Notes: a model not told the origin generated them from the sequence alone. Counted from the first letter of the stretch, positions 7,763 through 17,214 are shown. The stretch: 64,000 bases of DNA from Allopontixanthobacter sediminis (GCF_009828115.1 NZ_WTYL01000002.1:744001-808000); one strand, 5' to 3'. A program made the numbers and translations.

Positions 7763-9814
7763 ATGGAAGCCAAGCCGTTCAACCCGTTCGTCGCCGCGAT
7801 CTGGCGCCGGCTTGCGGAAACCATGTTTGCCCCGCCCGATGACATGGCGATCAGCCCCCGCGAGGTGGTTGATAACCTCCAGCGCATGTTTGCCAACATC
7901 GTGGGCAGCACCCCGCGCAACACCGGGCTATCGGTTGTCGCAGCGTGGGTCGTACTGGGCGGGCCGGTGTGGCATTTCGGCCCGCGCGGGTTTCGCATCT
8001 GGCGCATCGAGCGGCGCCTGAAAAACAGCCGGATCGATATCTTCCAGGACATGGCCCGTATTCGCGGCATCGTTTATGCCGGCTATTATGGCCACTGGCT
8101 GGATGCGGACGAGGCCGATCCCGGCCACGCTTCCGAGGAAGATGCCAACCGCGCGAACCCGGTTTTCACCTCCATCGGATATACACTGCCACGCCACCGC
8201 ACCCGCGCGGGCACGCCGGACGATCCGATGATCGAAGAATTCAGCGGCAACGACCTGCCGGATACCGTGTTCATCAGCGAAGATGCGATCCCGGACAGCG
8301 TCGAGGTGGTCGTTATCGGTTCGGGTGCGGGCGGCGCGGTGGCAGCGTCCAACCTGGCTGATCAGGGCTATGACGTGCTGGTGGTCGAGGCTGGCCCCTA
8401 TCTGCCGAGCACCCGGATAACCCCCCACGAGGCGCGCATGTCATCCAGCCTGTTCAAGGATGGTGCGATCCAGACCACTCGCAACCGCGATATCATCGTA
8501 TTCCAAGGGCGCACCGTGGGCGGGTCGACCGTCATCAACAACGGCATCTGCCTGCGGCTCGAGCGCGAGGGTGAAACCCATCCCGACGCCAATGTTGTGC
8601 TGGCAACCTGGCAGGCGTTGGGCGCGGGCATCGCGTCCGAGGTGCTCGAGACATCCTACGCGCGGGTCGAAGCGCGGCTGGGCGTCCACGAGATCGACCG
8701 GCGGCTGGGGCGCAGCAATGGTACGCGGCTGCTGAGCGGCTGGGAAGCCTACCGCGCCACCTCGAACGATCCGCTGGATCAGCGCGCGATTTCCGGCTGG
8801 TTCCGCAAGAACTGGGGCGCGAAGACCCAGGACAATCGCTGCGTCTCCTGCGGTTACTGCAACACCGGTTGCCCCTATGGCCGCAAGCGCGCGATGCCGG
8901 AAAGCTTCCTGCGGCACGCGACGCTGATCGCGCCGCGCAAAGCCCGGATCCTGCCCCAGGCGGAAATTTCGCACATCGGCTGGGGCGCGCCCACCCTCGA
9001 TGGCCGGCAGGTGGCGACATCGGTGCAGGTCGTACTGCCCGATGGCCGGGCCAAGACGATCCGCGTGACCAAGGGCGTGGTGGTTGCCGCGGGCACAATC
9101 GCGTCCAGCAATATCCTGTCTTCCAGCGGCATCGGGGGAACCGGCAAGGGCATATCCCTCAACATCGCCTGCCCTGTCCCCGCGCTGATGCCTGATCCGG
9201 TGCTGGCGTGGGACGAGGACCAGATGGCAACGTACATCGATCGTGGCGACTTCCTGATCGAGAGCCATTTCCAGCCGCCGATGAGCATGGGCACGCTGGT
9301 GCCGGGCTGGTTTGACGAACATTTCCGCCGGATGCGTAATTATAACCGGCTGGCATCGGCCGGGGCCCTGTTTCCCGCTGACCGGCTGGGCGAAATCAAG
9401 GGCGGCAAGCTGGGATTCACTCTGCAGGAAAGCGATCTTGCGGTACTGCGCCGGGCGTTGTCGGTGATGACCAGGGTGCATTTTGCCGGTGGCGCGCTGG
9501 AGGTGTATCCGGCGCTGCTGCACGGCGAAACATTGAGCGCCGGGATGAGTGATATAGACATCGACGATTTCTATCGGAACAACATCAGCGAGCCCGACGA
9601 TGTCGTGCTATCCTCGAGCCACCCCCACGGCGGCAACGCGATCAACGCCGACCCGGACAAGGGTGTCGTCGATCTGGACCAGCGGGTCCACGGTACCGCC
9701 AACGTGCTGGTCACCGATGCCAGCGTGATGCCCAGCTGCATCCGCGTCAACGCGCAGTTGACCACCATGGCCATGGCCGACCGGGTTACCTTCGGTCGGC
9801 GTGTGTTTGACTAG
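7763..9814 (+). CDS. GMC-family FAD oxidoreductase with a CxxCxxCxxxC motif
   Basis: 683 residues. A helical N-terminal stretch of about 175 residues precedes the FAD-binding GSGAGG (187-192) and VVEAGP. The GMC block GRTVGGSTVINNG follows, and the C-terminus has the catalytic-type SSSHPHGGNAIN and the closing VTDASVMPSCIRVN segment. Cysteines 360, 363, 366 and 370 form C-x2-C-x2-C-x3-C-P, the spacing of a ferredoxin-type [4Fe-4S] site; related bacterial sterol and long-chain alcohol oxidising GMC enzymes are known to carry a similar cysteine cluster. It probably oxidises a hydrophobic alcohol or sterol-like compound. GGGGGAA precedes the ATG. Confidence 0.88.
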   Translation: MEAKPFNPFVAAIWRRLAETMFAPPDDMAISPREVVDNLQRMFANIVGSTPRNTGLSVVAAWVVLGGPVWHFGPRGFRIWRIERRLKNSRIDIFQDMARIRGIVYAGYYGHWLDADEADPGHASEEDANRANPVFTSIGYTLPRHRTRAGTPDDPMIEEFSGNDLPDTVFISEDAIPDSVEVVVIGSGAGGAVAASNLADQGYDVLVVEAGPYLPSTRITPHEARMSSSLFKDGAIQTTRNRDIIVFQGRTVGGSTVINNGICLRLEREGETHPDANVVLATWQALGAGIASEVLETSYARVEARLGVHEIDRRLGRSNGTRLLSGWEAYRATSNDPLDQRAISGWFRKNWGAKTQDNRCVSCGYCNTGCPYGRKRAMPESFLRHATLIAPRKARILPQAEISHIGWGAPTLDGRQVATSVQVVLPDGRAKTIRVTKGVVVAAGTIASSNILSSSGIGGTGKGISLNIACPVPALMPDPVLAWDEDQMATYIDRGDFLIESHFQPPMSMGTLVPGWFDEHFRRMRNYNRLASAGALFPADRLGEIKGGKLGFTLQESDLAVLRRALSVMTRVHFAGGALEVYPALLHGETLSAGMSDIDIDDFYRNNISEPDDVVLSSSHPHGGNAINADPDKGVVDLDQRVHGTANVLVTDASVMPSCIRVNAQLTTMAMADRVTFGRRVFD

Positions 9815-9827
9815 CGGGGCCCGCGCT

Positions 9828-10283
9828 CTAGCAATCCGGCAGGGCGGCCGTCTGGCGCAGGGCTTCCCCGAGTGCCAGTGCAGCCGTCATTGCCAGGTTC
9901 ATCGATCGCACCTCGGGCCGCATCGGGATACGCACGCGGGCATCGCATGCATCGGCTATTTCTGGCGGCACGCCAGCGCTTTCCTTTCCGAAAAGCAGCA
10001 CATCGTCCGGCAGGAATTGAAAATCATAGGCCGATTGTTTTCCCTTGGTCGTGAACAATATCAGCCGCCTGGGCGCCGTGGCCGTCCTGAAAGCATCGAA
10101 TGTAGGATGATGGGAAATCTCGACATGGTCGATATAGTCCATGGCAGTCCGCCGGACCCGCCGATCGTCCCATTCGAACCCCATCGGTTCGATCAAGTCA
10201 ACCGCTGCGCCCATGCATGCACCGAGCCGCAGGATGGCCCCGACATTTCCGGCGATCTCGGGCTCGTATAAGGCAATCCGCAT
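9828..10283 (-). CDS. trmL: tRNA (cytidine(34)-2'-O)-methyltransferase TrmL (SPOUT)
   Basis: 151 residues of a compact SPOUT methyltransferase that 2'-O-methylates the wobble nucleotide of the two leucine tRNAs with cmo/cmnm-type anticodons. The knot-forming motifs are clear: NVGAILRLGACMGA, LFGKESAGVPPEI, and IPMRPEVRSMNLAMTAALALGEALRQ in its usual C-terminal place. The ATG at 10283 is chosen because the family starts MRIALYxPxIAGN. It converges on the GMC gene. A tRNA-Leu(UAA), one of its expected substrates, lies 3 kb away, although this may be chance. Confidence 0.94.
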   Translation of the reverse strand: MRIALYEPEIAGNVGAILRLGACMGAAVDLIEPMGFEWDDRRVRRTAMDYIDHVEISHHPTFDAFRTATAPRRLILFTTKGKQSAYDFQFLPDDVLLFGKESAGVPPEIADACDARVRIPMRPEVRSMNLAMTAALALGEALRQTAALPDC

Positions 10284-10386
10284 TTTGGTTAGATGGCATA
10301 GCGAGCGCCGCGAGAAAACCTGCGACGCAGGTTGCGGGGCCAAATGACCTCACAACAGCTACAGGTCTAATCAATGCCGGAAGTGA

Positions 10387-11031
10387 TTAGGCCGAGGCCA
10401 TCGGCTCCATATCCTGGCGCGCGAGTGCAGCCTTTACCCCGTCGTCCGCTTCCATGCGGCTGCGATGGGCGGCAAGCGCAGGATAGTCATCGAGCGATAA
10501 CGGCGTCTGATCGAGCCACCGCACCAGCACATAAAGGAATGCGTCGGCGAAGCTCTTTTGCCCCAGATACCAGTCACCGCCGGAAGCCGAGAGGTTTTCC
10601 TCCAACCGCTCGTAATGGCCGCGCAGTGTGCCGTAAGTGGCCTGCTTTACTTCCTGTTGCGCGCTTTCGCTCCTCGCGAATTTCTGCGCTGCGAAGTGGG
10701 GGCCATAAGCTCCATGAACTTCCGTCGTCATGTACGATAACGCCTCCGCTTCGCGCCGGCCAAGCTTGCTGTCGCGGGCGTAATTTTCACCGCCGTGCTC
10801 TGCGCCAAGCCAGGCGAGGATCGCGGAAAGCTCCGTCAGCACATCGCCATCGGGAAAGCGCACCGCGGGCACCTTTCCTTTAGGATTGATCGCCAGATAG
10901 GCATCCTTCTTGTGGTCACCGTAGGCCAAGTTTTCGACTGCGACCGGCGCGTCGATCCAGGCGACGGCGATATTCGCGGCGAGCGAGCAGGTTCCAGGCA
11001 TGGTGTAGAGGGTCGTCTGGTTGTTGGACAT
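10387..11031 (-). CDS. Glutathione S-transferase, beta-like
   Basis: 214 residues. The N-terminus TTLYTMPGTCSLAANIAVAW holds the cysteine typical of beta-class bacterial GSTs, and INPKGKVPAVRFPDGDVLTELSAIL is the glutathione-binding beta-alpha-beta block. The helical domain ends with SFADAFLYVLVRWLDQT, the N-capping box. GGAG lies before the ATG. It is unrelated in detail to the GST at 6911-7564 and forms a separate unit from trmL (about 100 bases apart). Confidence 0.9.
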   Translation of the reverse strand: MSNNQTTLYTMPGTCSLAANIAVAWIDAPVAVENLAYGDHKKDAYLAINPKGKVPAVRFPDGDVLTELSAILAWLGAEHGGENYARDSKLGRREAEALSYMTTEVHGAYGPHFAAQKFARSESAQQEVKQATYGTLRGHYERLEENLSASGGDWYLGQKSFADAFLYVLVRWLDQTPLSLDDYPALAAHRSRMEADDGVKAALARQDMEPMASA

Positions 11032-11231
11032 ACTGGGTCTCCTTTGCCGTACCTACGCGCGAAGACCACTTAGGGTCCGCTTTGAGCTGTCTTCACTTGC
11101 CCGAGCAAGCCCGGTTCCGCACCGATCCCTGCGGTCTAGCCATGGACACGGGGCGGCATCGAGGCGGTGACCCCGGACAACAATGGATCGCAACTTCGAC
11201 AAAGGCGTTGGTCTCCCGAGAGGAGAGTCCG

Positions 11232-12029
11232 GTGGTACCGTCAATCGAAACGCATACAGAGGGTGCTGGCCGAAAACTCCTGCTGGTTCATGGGCTTGGG
11301 GGCAGCTGGAAGTCCTGGTCCCCTGTTCTCCCGTTCGTGGCCGCGCAGAGAGAAGTGATCATGATCGACTTGCCCGGGCATGGCGCATCTCCCGTTCGCG
11401 CCGACAGCGGCACCTTTGCTGGGTTGGCGGACAGTCTGGAGGCCTACATCCGGGAGAACAATCTGGAATCCGCCGATGTTGCTGGCTTTTCGCTCGGCGG
11501 TCGGTTGGTCCTGGAAATGGCGAGACGAGGCTGTGCGGGGAATATCGTGGCGTTGGATCCCGGCGGTTTCTGGCAGGGTTGGGAGCGAACCTATTTCAGA
11601 TGGACGCTCGGTGCTTCGGTCAGGCTTTTGCGTTTGCTGAAGGGCCAGCTTGGCGCGTTGAGCCGTTCGCCAGTGACCCGCACCGCCTTGCTCGCGCAAC
11701 TCTCGGCGCGGCCCTGGGCATTGTCTGGCGAAATGGTCGAGAGGGAACTTCGGTCGTTTGCGGAAACGCCGACTGTGCCCGCGTTGATCAAGGATCTGGC
11801 CCGCGGCCCCGCACAGCAGGGACCCGGTTCGCCAGCCTCTGGAAACGTCACCATCGCTTGGGGCAGGAAAGATCGCTTGTGCCCGCCCCGTCAGGCCGCC
11901 CGTGCGCAAGCTGCCTTCCCGGATGCCGCGTTTCACTGGTTCGAAGAAAGCGGCCATTATTCGATCTGGGATTGCCCGCAGGAAGCGGCTGAATTGGTTC
12001 TCCGATCGACTGGTAGCGAACAGCGCTGA
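11232..12029 (+). CDS. Alpha/beta-hydrolase fold protein
   Basis: Probably 265 residues. LLLVHGLGGSWKSW gives the oxyanion region, DLPGHGASP the next strand, GFSLGGRL the nucleophile elbow (GxSxG), and ESGHYSIWD the catalytic histidine near the C-terminus; GRKDRLCPP carries the acid. The frame stays open back to 11082 but the best start is the GTG at 11232, preceded by GAGAGGAG at good spacing; the upstream residues look unlike a hydrolase. Family members include esterases, haloperoxidases and C-C hydrolases, so the substrate is open. Confidence 0.82.
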   Translation: MVPSIETHTEGAGRKLLLVHGLGGSWKSWSPVLPFVAAQREVIMIDLPGHGASPVRADSGTFAGLADSLEAYIRENNLESADVAGFSLGGRLVLEMARRGCAGNIVALDPGGFWQGWERTYFRWTLGASVRLLRLLKGQLGALSRSPVTRTALLAQLSARPWALSGEMVERELRSFAETPTVPALIKDLARGPAQQGPGSPASGNVTIAWGRKDRLCPPRQAARAQAAFPDAAFHWFEESGHYSIWDCPQEAAELVLRSTGSEQR

Positions 12030-12208
12030 GCAGCGGCCGATTAAATTATCCGGGCAACTGGCAAGTCACGTCAGCACCGAACGACACCTCCGTCATGATT
12101 TTCAAGAGCGATACCGGAATTCAGTGTAATTCGATCTGCTGCCAGAGTAATGTCTGCGAATAAAAACGAGTCGCGAGCAATCCCGGGGTTTCCGTACAGG
12201 GGGTAATC

Positions 12209-13492
12209 ATGCTTGGCACTCTTGGTAGTTTTTCGAAGACAGGCCGTCGCAAGCAGCGTGCAAATATGGCCTTGGGCATATCTGCCGTCGGCACAGCGGT
12301 GTTGGCGGTAACAGCCTATGCGGCGCAGCAGCAATCGCCGCCGATCGCGCGCTATACAATGGACGCCGGAACGACATCGGGCTTTGGCGCGATGGGCGGC
12401 GGACTGAATGGCGCGATGGCGATGCTGACCGGCCGGGGTGGCGGCGCGGCCCACGAACTAATCTTGCGTCTCGGCTCCACCCGCCCAGCAGCGGGCGCGC
12501 CGAAAGCCGATCATTTCATGCCCGCCGGTGCGGGGCTGGGCAAATCGGTGCCGCTGGTCACACCTGTTGCCGGAAAGCCGGGAACCTCGCGCGAAGGCGG
12601 GCCGATGGGCGAACTTCCCAAGGCCCGGCTCTATATCTTCTGGGGCTGCGGAGAACACGCGCCCAAAGGCCAGCCGCTGGTTATCGATTTTTCCAAGCTG
12701 GCCAAGGGTCAAGTACCGCCGGGTCTTTACGCCCAATCGCTAAACCTACCCGGCGATTGGACCGTCCTGCCCAGTGCCAGCACAACCTACGGCGATTGGC
12801 CGAACGGCAAGGATGCCAAGGCGGTACCCGGCAATGCCTCGCTACGGGGAGTGCACCGGATTGCCGCCAGCTATTCGCCCGAGATCAACTTCACGCTCGA
12901 CCGGGACTTCATGCCCGCACTGCAGACGCAGTCGCAGGCGATGCCGAGCGGAGCGTATTCGTTGAGCTGGAAGCCAGTTGCCGACGCGACCGGATATTAC
13001 GCGTGGGGTATTTCGGCCAAGCTGACGGACCAGTCGGGAAAAGGCGGGGAGGTCCAGGAAATGGTCTGGTGGTCCAGTTCCGCGACCCAGCAATTCGGCG
13101 GTGCCCTGTCGGACTGGATGTCGCCTGCGGCGGTCTCCCAACTCATCGCCGCAAAGACCGTCATGCCGCCGAGCCAGACCAGTTGCACCGTCCCAGCCGA
13201 GGTCAGACAAATGGGCGGAGACATGACAATGGCCAACCTGTCAGCTTACGGGCCGCAAAACGATTTTGCATTCCCTCCTCGCCCGGCGGACGCGAAGATC
13301 GCGTGGAAGCCCGAATGGATCGCGCGGGTCCGCTTCCGCTCGACTACCATGCTGGCGCTCGGCATGCCCGGAATGGACGAAATGATGGCGGGCACCCCAT
13401 CGGCGAACCCCGCCGCGCCGCCGCAGTCAGCTAAACCCAAGTGCAAGGGCCTTGCCGGTATTGCGAAGCGGGCAGCGGGGCTCTGCGAATAG
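12209..13492 (+). CDS. Exported protein of unknown function
   Basis: 427 residues, not recognised. A cationic N-terminus (KTGRRKQRAN) and a hydrophobic stretch to about residue 38 suggest an uncleaved or cleaved Sec signal. The rest is rich in Gly, Ala and Pro with few charged runs. Near residue 255 the sequence SWKPVADATGYYAWG resembles the start of fibronectin III-like or sugar-binding beta modules. The C-terminus has two cysteines (KCKGLAG...LCE). AGGGGG lies before the ATG. It stands alone, converging on the DUF4126 gene. GC content and codon use look like the neighbours, so recent transfer is not indicated. Confidence 0.75.
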   Translation: MLGTLGSFSKTGRRKQRANMALGISAVGTAVLAVTAYAAQQQSPPIARYTMDAGTTSGFGAMGGGLNGAMAMLTGRGGGAAHELILRLGSTRPAAGAPKADHFMPAGAGLGKSVPLVTPVAGKPGTSREGGPMGELPKARLYIFWGCGEHAPKGQPLVIDFSKLAKGQVPPGLYAQSLNLPGDWTVLPSASTTYGDWPNGKDAKAVPGNASLRGVHRIAASYSPEINFTLDRDFMPALQTQSQAMPSGAYSLSWKPVADATGYYAWGISAKLTDQSGKGGEVQEMVWWSSSATQQFGGALSDWMSPAAVSQLIAAKTVMPPSQTSCTVPAEVRQMGGDMTMANLSAYGPQNDFAFPPRPADAKIAWKPEWIARVRFRSTTMLALGMPGMDEMMAGTPSANPAAPPQSAKPKCKGLAGIAKRAAGLCE

Positions 13493-13580
13493 TCTGATCG
13501 GCTGGGTCGCATACGCACGAAACGGCGTGTTTCAGTTCTGGATGCCCTGTCCAGCGCCGCTTTCGGAAGACCGCCGCGCG

Positions 13581-14039
13581 TCAGGCGTTCACCGGCCTCG
13601 TATTGGCGACTGCCCAACCTGCTGCCAGAACGATGGCGTCTTCCACAAAGCCGGTTGCTGTCTGCCCCCAGCGCCGCATCGCCCATTTGCGCGCAGCCAG
13701 CCCCGCATGCGAAGATGCGATCGCCGCACCGACGCCGAGTGCCGCCCCGGCGAGACGGCGCCTTGGCGGAGCGAGCGCCCCGCCCGCGAAACCGCTGGTG
13801 ATCGTGCGCGCCAGCAGGCCGAGAAACACGGTCCGGTCGGGCGCCGTCTCCATCTTGTCACCCGCCATTTCGGCACCAGCCATGGCGGTGCCGCCAGCAG
13901 CGGCGAAACGTGTCGAAAGCAGCGCTGCCTCCGCATTGTCGTAGGGGAGGCGCCCCTCACGCGCCGCACCGGCTAGTACAGCCAGCGGAGTCATGGATCG
14001 CTGGCCGGCAACCAGTCCCATCAGGATCGAACGAAGCAT
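13581..14039 (-). CDS. DUF4126-like membrane protein
   Basis: 152 residues. It starts MLRSILMGLVAGQRSMTPLAVLAGA and has glycine-rich hydrophobic segments, including GFAGGALAPP and GAALGVGAAIASSHAG. This is the pattern of the DUF4126 small membrane proteins, whose function is unknown. AAGGA lies six bases before the ATG at 14039, so the longer open frame to 14264 is not used. It is divergent from the PilZ gene and converges on the exported unknown. Confidence 0.72.
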   Translation of the reverse strand: MLRSILMGLVAGQRSMTPLAVLAGAAREGRLPYDNAEAALLSTRFAAAGGTAMAGAEMAGDKMETAPDRTVFLGLLARTITSGFAGGALAPPRRRLAGAALGVGAAIASSHAGLAARKWAMRRWGQTATGFVEDAIVLAAGWAVANTRPVNA

Positions 14040-14365
14040 GGCAAATCCTTTCGCAAGTGTCTGCCTTTTGAACGGACCACTGCGCATAACGATCCGGCAA
14101 ACTGGTGTGCGCGAATTGCCTTCATCGCGGGGGCCAGCGAGCAGACGCACCGGGTCCCGTGTATCGCCCGCATATGCTGCGCCTTCATCCCACCGGACTT
14201 GGCAAATCGCACCTGCCAAAAACATTCGGCGAACCGGCCGCAAGAAAGCAATTCTTAAACACAATTTTCAGTAATGGCCCCTAGGCCGGTGATAGCGGGA
14301 AACTAGCTTTCATTCGGGTAAAGATCCTCGTCGTGGGTTTTGACAGAATGGTCCAAGGGGCAGCA

Positions 14366-15040
14366 ATGGGTTACGAAGAAATCGGCGGGACGTTAGGCGT
14401 CGTACAGCACCAGGAACTGCCGCCTGCGGTCGCGCTCGAAGAACGGGCTGCGCCGCGCTTTACCCTGCTCATCCGTACGGCGAAGCTGGTATGCGGCAGA
14501 GCGGAATATCTCTGTGTCATCCGGGACGTGTCGGCGGAGGGTATCAGTGTCCGGTTGTTTCACCCGCTCCCGCCAGTCGAGCAGCTTCCCGCCGATATCG
14601 ATTCCCGGTTCGTACTCGAAATGCAAACCGGGGACCGCCATCCGGTCCGGTCGATCTGGGAAAAACCAGGTGAAGCAGGGTTCCAGTTCCTGACGCCGGT
14701 CGACGTCGAACAGATGATCCGCCGGTCGAGCCGGTTTCCCAAGCGCGAGTTGCGCTTTGCCGCGGAATTACCGGTGAAACTGGCGATTTCCGGCGCGAAA
14801 TATCACGCGGTGCTGCACAATATCTCCCAGCAGGGCGCGATGATCGAAACCGGCGAGCATCTGAAGATTGCCCAGACGATGTGGATCGAAAGCCGTACCA
14901 TGCCGGATATCGAGGCGAAGGTCCGTTGGCGCCAGGGCGAACGATACGGGCTGATCTTCGACACCACCTTCCGCATCGGCGACCTGGCCGAAATCGTCCA
15001 TGCCCTGCAGAAACGAACCTCGGGACCGGCGCATTCCTAG
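14366..15040 (+). CDS. Protein with two PilZ domains in tandem
   Basis: 224 residues made almost only of two PilZ units. The first has RxxxR at residues 27-31 and DVSAEG at 54-59; the second has RxxxR at 123-127 and NISQQG at 152-157. These are the two cyclic-di-GMP contact motifs of PilZ domains (RxxxR and (D/N)xSxxG), so both halves could bind the messenger. No catalytic or output domain is attached, so it probably works by contacting a partner. AAGGGG five bases before the ATG at 14366 favours this start over a GTG at 14333. The neighbours downstream are envelope-glycan genes. Confidence 0.85.
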   Translation: MGYEEIGGTLGVVQHQELPPAVALEERAAPRFTLLIRTAKLVCGRAEYLCVIRDVSAEGISVRLFHPLPPVEQLPADIDSRFVLEMQTGDRHPVRSIWEKPGEAGFQFLTPVDVEQMIRRSSRFPKRELRFAAELPVKLAISGAKYHAVLHNISQQGAMIETGEHLKIAQTMWIESRTMPDIEAKVRWRQGERYGLIFDTTFRIGDLAEIVHALQKRTSGPAHS

Positions 15041-15160
15041 GCTGTTAGCCGCCACAAACCAGCAGCGCGCGCGCTGTCATGACGCCATCAAATCGGCGAA
15101 ATTAACCTTCCCCTAACCATTTTCCTTCACTCCCGGACCAGAAGATGGACCGGGGCACAG

Positions 15161-16759
15161 ATGAATCACCAAACCGCCAAGCAACTGAACGTCGATGTCG
15201 CCATTATCGGTGCGGGCCCGGCCGGCCTGACCGCAGGCTATTTGCTGACCAAGCAGGGCAAGACGGTTGCGATCATCGAGAAGGATCCGGTCTACGTTGG
15301 CGGAATCAGCCGGACGGTCGAGCATGAAGGGTACCGGTTCGACATTGGCGGGCACCGGTTTTTCTCCAAGAGCCAACAGGTCGTCGATCTGTGGGACGAG
15401 ATCCTGCCGGACGATTTCATCCAGCGCCCCCGGATGAGCCGGATATATTACGAGGGCAAATTCTATTCGTACCCGCTGCGGGCTTTCGAAGCGCTGGCGA
15501 ACCTTGGCATCCTGCGCTCCACTGCCTGCATGGTCAGCTATCTGCGCTACAAGCTGTTTCCCGTCGCAGACGTAAGAAGTTTTGAAGACTGGACCACCAA
15601 CCAGTTCGGCCACAAACTCTATTCCATCTTCTTCAAGACCTACACCGAGAAGGTCTGGGGCATGCCGTGCAAAGAGATGAGCGCCGACTGGGCCGCCCAA
15701 CGCATCAAGGGCCTGTCCCTGTGGAGCGCGGTGGTCGACGGTCTCAAGCGGTCGTTGGGCCTCAACAAGAAGCCCAACGACGGGCAGGCAGCCAAGACGC
15801 TGCTCGAAACGTTCCGGTATCCGCGGCTCGGCCCCGGAATGATGTGGGATGCCGCACGGGACAAGATTGTCGCGGCCGGCGGCACCGTAATCATGGGGCA
15901 TGGCCTCGAACAGCTTGCCAGCGACGGCTCCGGTGGGTGGCGCATGTCCGCAAACGGGCCGGATGGAAAGATCGTTATCGCCGCGAAAGACGCGATCAGC
16001 TCCGCGCCGATGCGCGAGCTGGCGGCGCGGCTGCACCCGCTGCCCGATACCACGCTGAACGCTTCCAAACTCAAATACCGGGACTTCCTGACGGTCGCAC
16101 TCAAGATTAAATCCGCGGACCTGTTCCCCGACAACTGGATCTACATCCACGATGACCAGGTCCAGGTTGGCCGGGTGCAGAATTTCCGCAGCTGGTCGCC
16201 GGAAATGGTGCCAAACAAAGATGTCGCCTGCGTCGGTCTCGAATATTTCTGTTTCGAAGGGGACGGCTTGTGGGCGTCTTCGGACGATGACCTGATCGCG
16301 CTGGCGACCCGGGAGATGAACATCCTCGGGCTGTGCGATCCTGCCGACGTGATCGGCGGCGCAGTGGTTCGCCAGGAGAAGGCCTATCCGGTCTATGACG
16401 AGGATTACGCCGCCAACGTGGAAGCCATGCGCCGGGAACTGGAAGGGAAATATCCCAGCCTGCATCTGGTCGGCCGCAACGGCATGCACCGTTACAACAA
16501 CCAGGATCACGCGATGATGACCGCGATGCTGACGACCGAGAATATCCTCGCCGGCACCCGCGTGTACGACACCTGGTGCGTCAACGAAGACGCCGAATAT
16601 CATGAAGCCGGGACCGAAGGTGCTGAAGCCGCGCTCCCTGCCCGCGAAAATGCAGACGAGGGCTTGCTAGTCACGCAAGATCAATCCGCGGCGCTCAATT
16701 CGCTGCGCGGGGTTCCGGAACGGATTTCGGCGATAAAGGGCAGCTCCAGGGCTGCGTGA
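15161..16759 (+). CDS. FAD-dependent oxidoreductase resembling UDP-galactopyranose mutase
   Basis: 532 residues. A Rossmann FAD site (IIGAGPAGLTAGYLL, residues 15-29) is followed by GGISRTVEHEGYRFDIGGHRFF. The segment YYEGKFYSYPLRAFEAL recalls the substrate-side strand of UDP-galactopyranose mutase and of protoporphyrinogen-oxidase-like amine oxidases. TYTEKVWGMPCKEMSADWA is well conserved among uncharacterised homologues as far as I recall. Direct neighbours downstream are a GtrA flippase-like gene (39 bases) and a GT-C-like membrane protein, so a role in making or modifying a lipid-linked sugar is likely. It may be a sugar mutase or an oxidase. Confidence 0.78.
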   Translation: MNHQTAKQLNVDVAIIGAGPAGLTAGYLLTKQGKTVAIIEKDPVYVGGISRTVEHEGYRFDIGGHRFFSKSQQVVDLWDEILPDDFIQRPRMSRIYYEGKFYSYPLRAFEALANLGILRSTACMVSYLRYKLFPVADVRSFEDWTTNQFGHKLYSIFFKTYTEKVWGMPCKEMSADWAAQRIKGLSLWSAVVDGLKRSLGLNKKPNDGQAAKTLLETFRYPRLGPGMMWDAARDKIVAAGGTVIMGHGLEQLASDGSGGWRMSANGPDGKIVIAAKDAISSAPMRELAARLHPLPDTTLNASKLKYRDFLTVALKIKSADLFPDNWIYIHDDQVQVGRVQNFRSWSPEMVPNKDVACVGLEYFCFEGDGLWASSDDDLIALATREMNILGLCDPADVIGGAVVRQEKAYPVYDEDYAANVEAMRRELEGKYPSLHLVGRNGMHRYNNQDHAMMTAMLTTENILAGTRVYDTWCVNEDAEYHEAGTEGAEAALPARENADEGLLVTQDQSAALNSLRGVPERISAIKGSSRAA

Positions 16760-16797
16760 AACAAATTCCGGCGGGGGGACCGCAGGGGGGGCAAACG

Positions 16798-17214
16798 ATG
16801 ACCGCATATCTGACCAGGCTGCGCGATATCCGTCTGATCCGCTATCTGTTCGCCAGCGCCGGGGCACTGGCGGTGGATTTCGGCAGTTTCCTGGCGTTGC
16901 TGGCGCTTGGCGTCGCGGCGGCACCGGCTTCCGCTTTCGGCTACGCGCTGGGCATCTTCGCGCACTGGCTGCTGTCCAGCCGCGCCGTGTTCCACGACAC
17001 CGTCGCTGAACGCGGGAGCGACCGGAACCGGCAGAAAGCGCTGTTCGTCGTTTCGGCACTGGTCGGCCTGGTCCTGACCACTGCGATCGTTGGCGCTGCC
17101 GATTTGGCCGGGATCGACCCTAAACTGGCAAAACTGGCCGCCATCATGGTCAGTTTCACGGCGACTTGGTTGCTTCGCGCCAGGATCGTCTTCCGCGCCC
17201 GGACGCAGGCATGA
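16798..17214 (+). CDS. GtrA-family membrane protein
   Basis: 138 residues with four hydrophobic helices and the GtrA start pattern LIRYLFASAGALAVDFGSFLALLALG. GtrA proteins are proposed to flip polyprenyl-phosphate-linked sugars across the inner membrane for decoration of O-antigen, teichoic acid or arabinogalactan. The ATG at 16798 follows a GGGGGG run, whereas the upstream GTG overlapping the previous stop has none. It overlaps the next gene by four bases (ATGA). The usual partner GtrB, a polyprenyl-phosphate glycosyltransferase, is not in this operon. Confidence 0.88.
   Translation: MTAYLTRLRDIRLIRYLFASAGALAVDFGSFLALLALGVAAAPASAFGYALGIFAHWLLSSRAVFHDTVAERGSDRNRQKALFVVSALVGLVLTTAIVGAADLAGIDPKLAKLAAIMVSFTATWLLRARIVFRARTQA

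Noticed and set aside
13493-14332. Extra genes around the DUF4126 protein, including its longer upstream frame to 14264
   Set aside because: Only the frame from 14039 has a ribosome-binding site; the extension and plus-strand frames have no recognisable sequence and lower coding bias.
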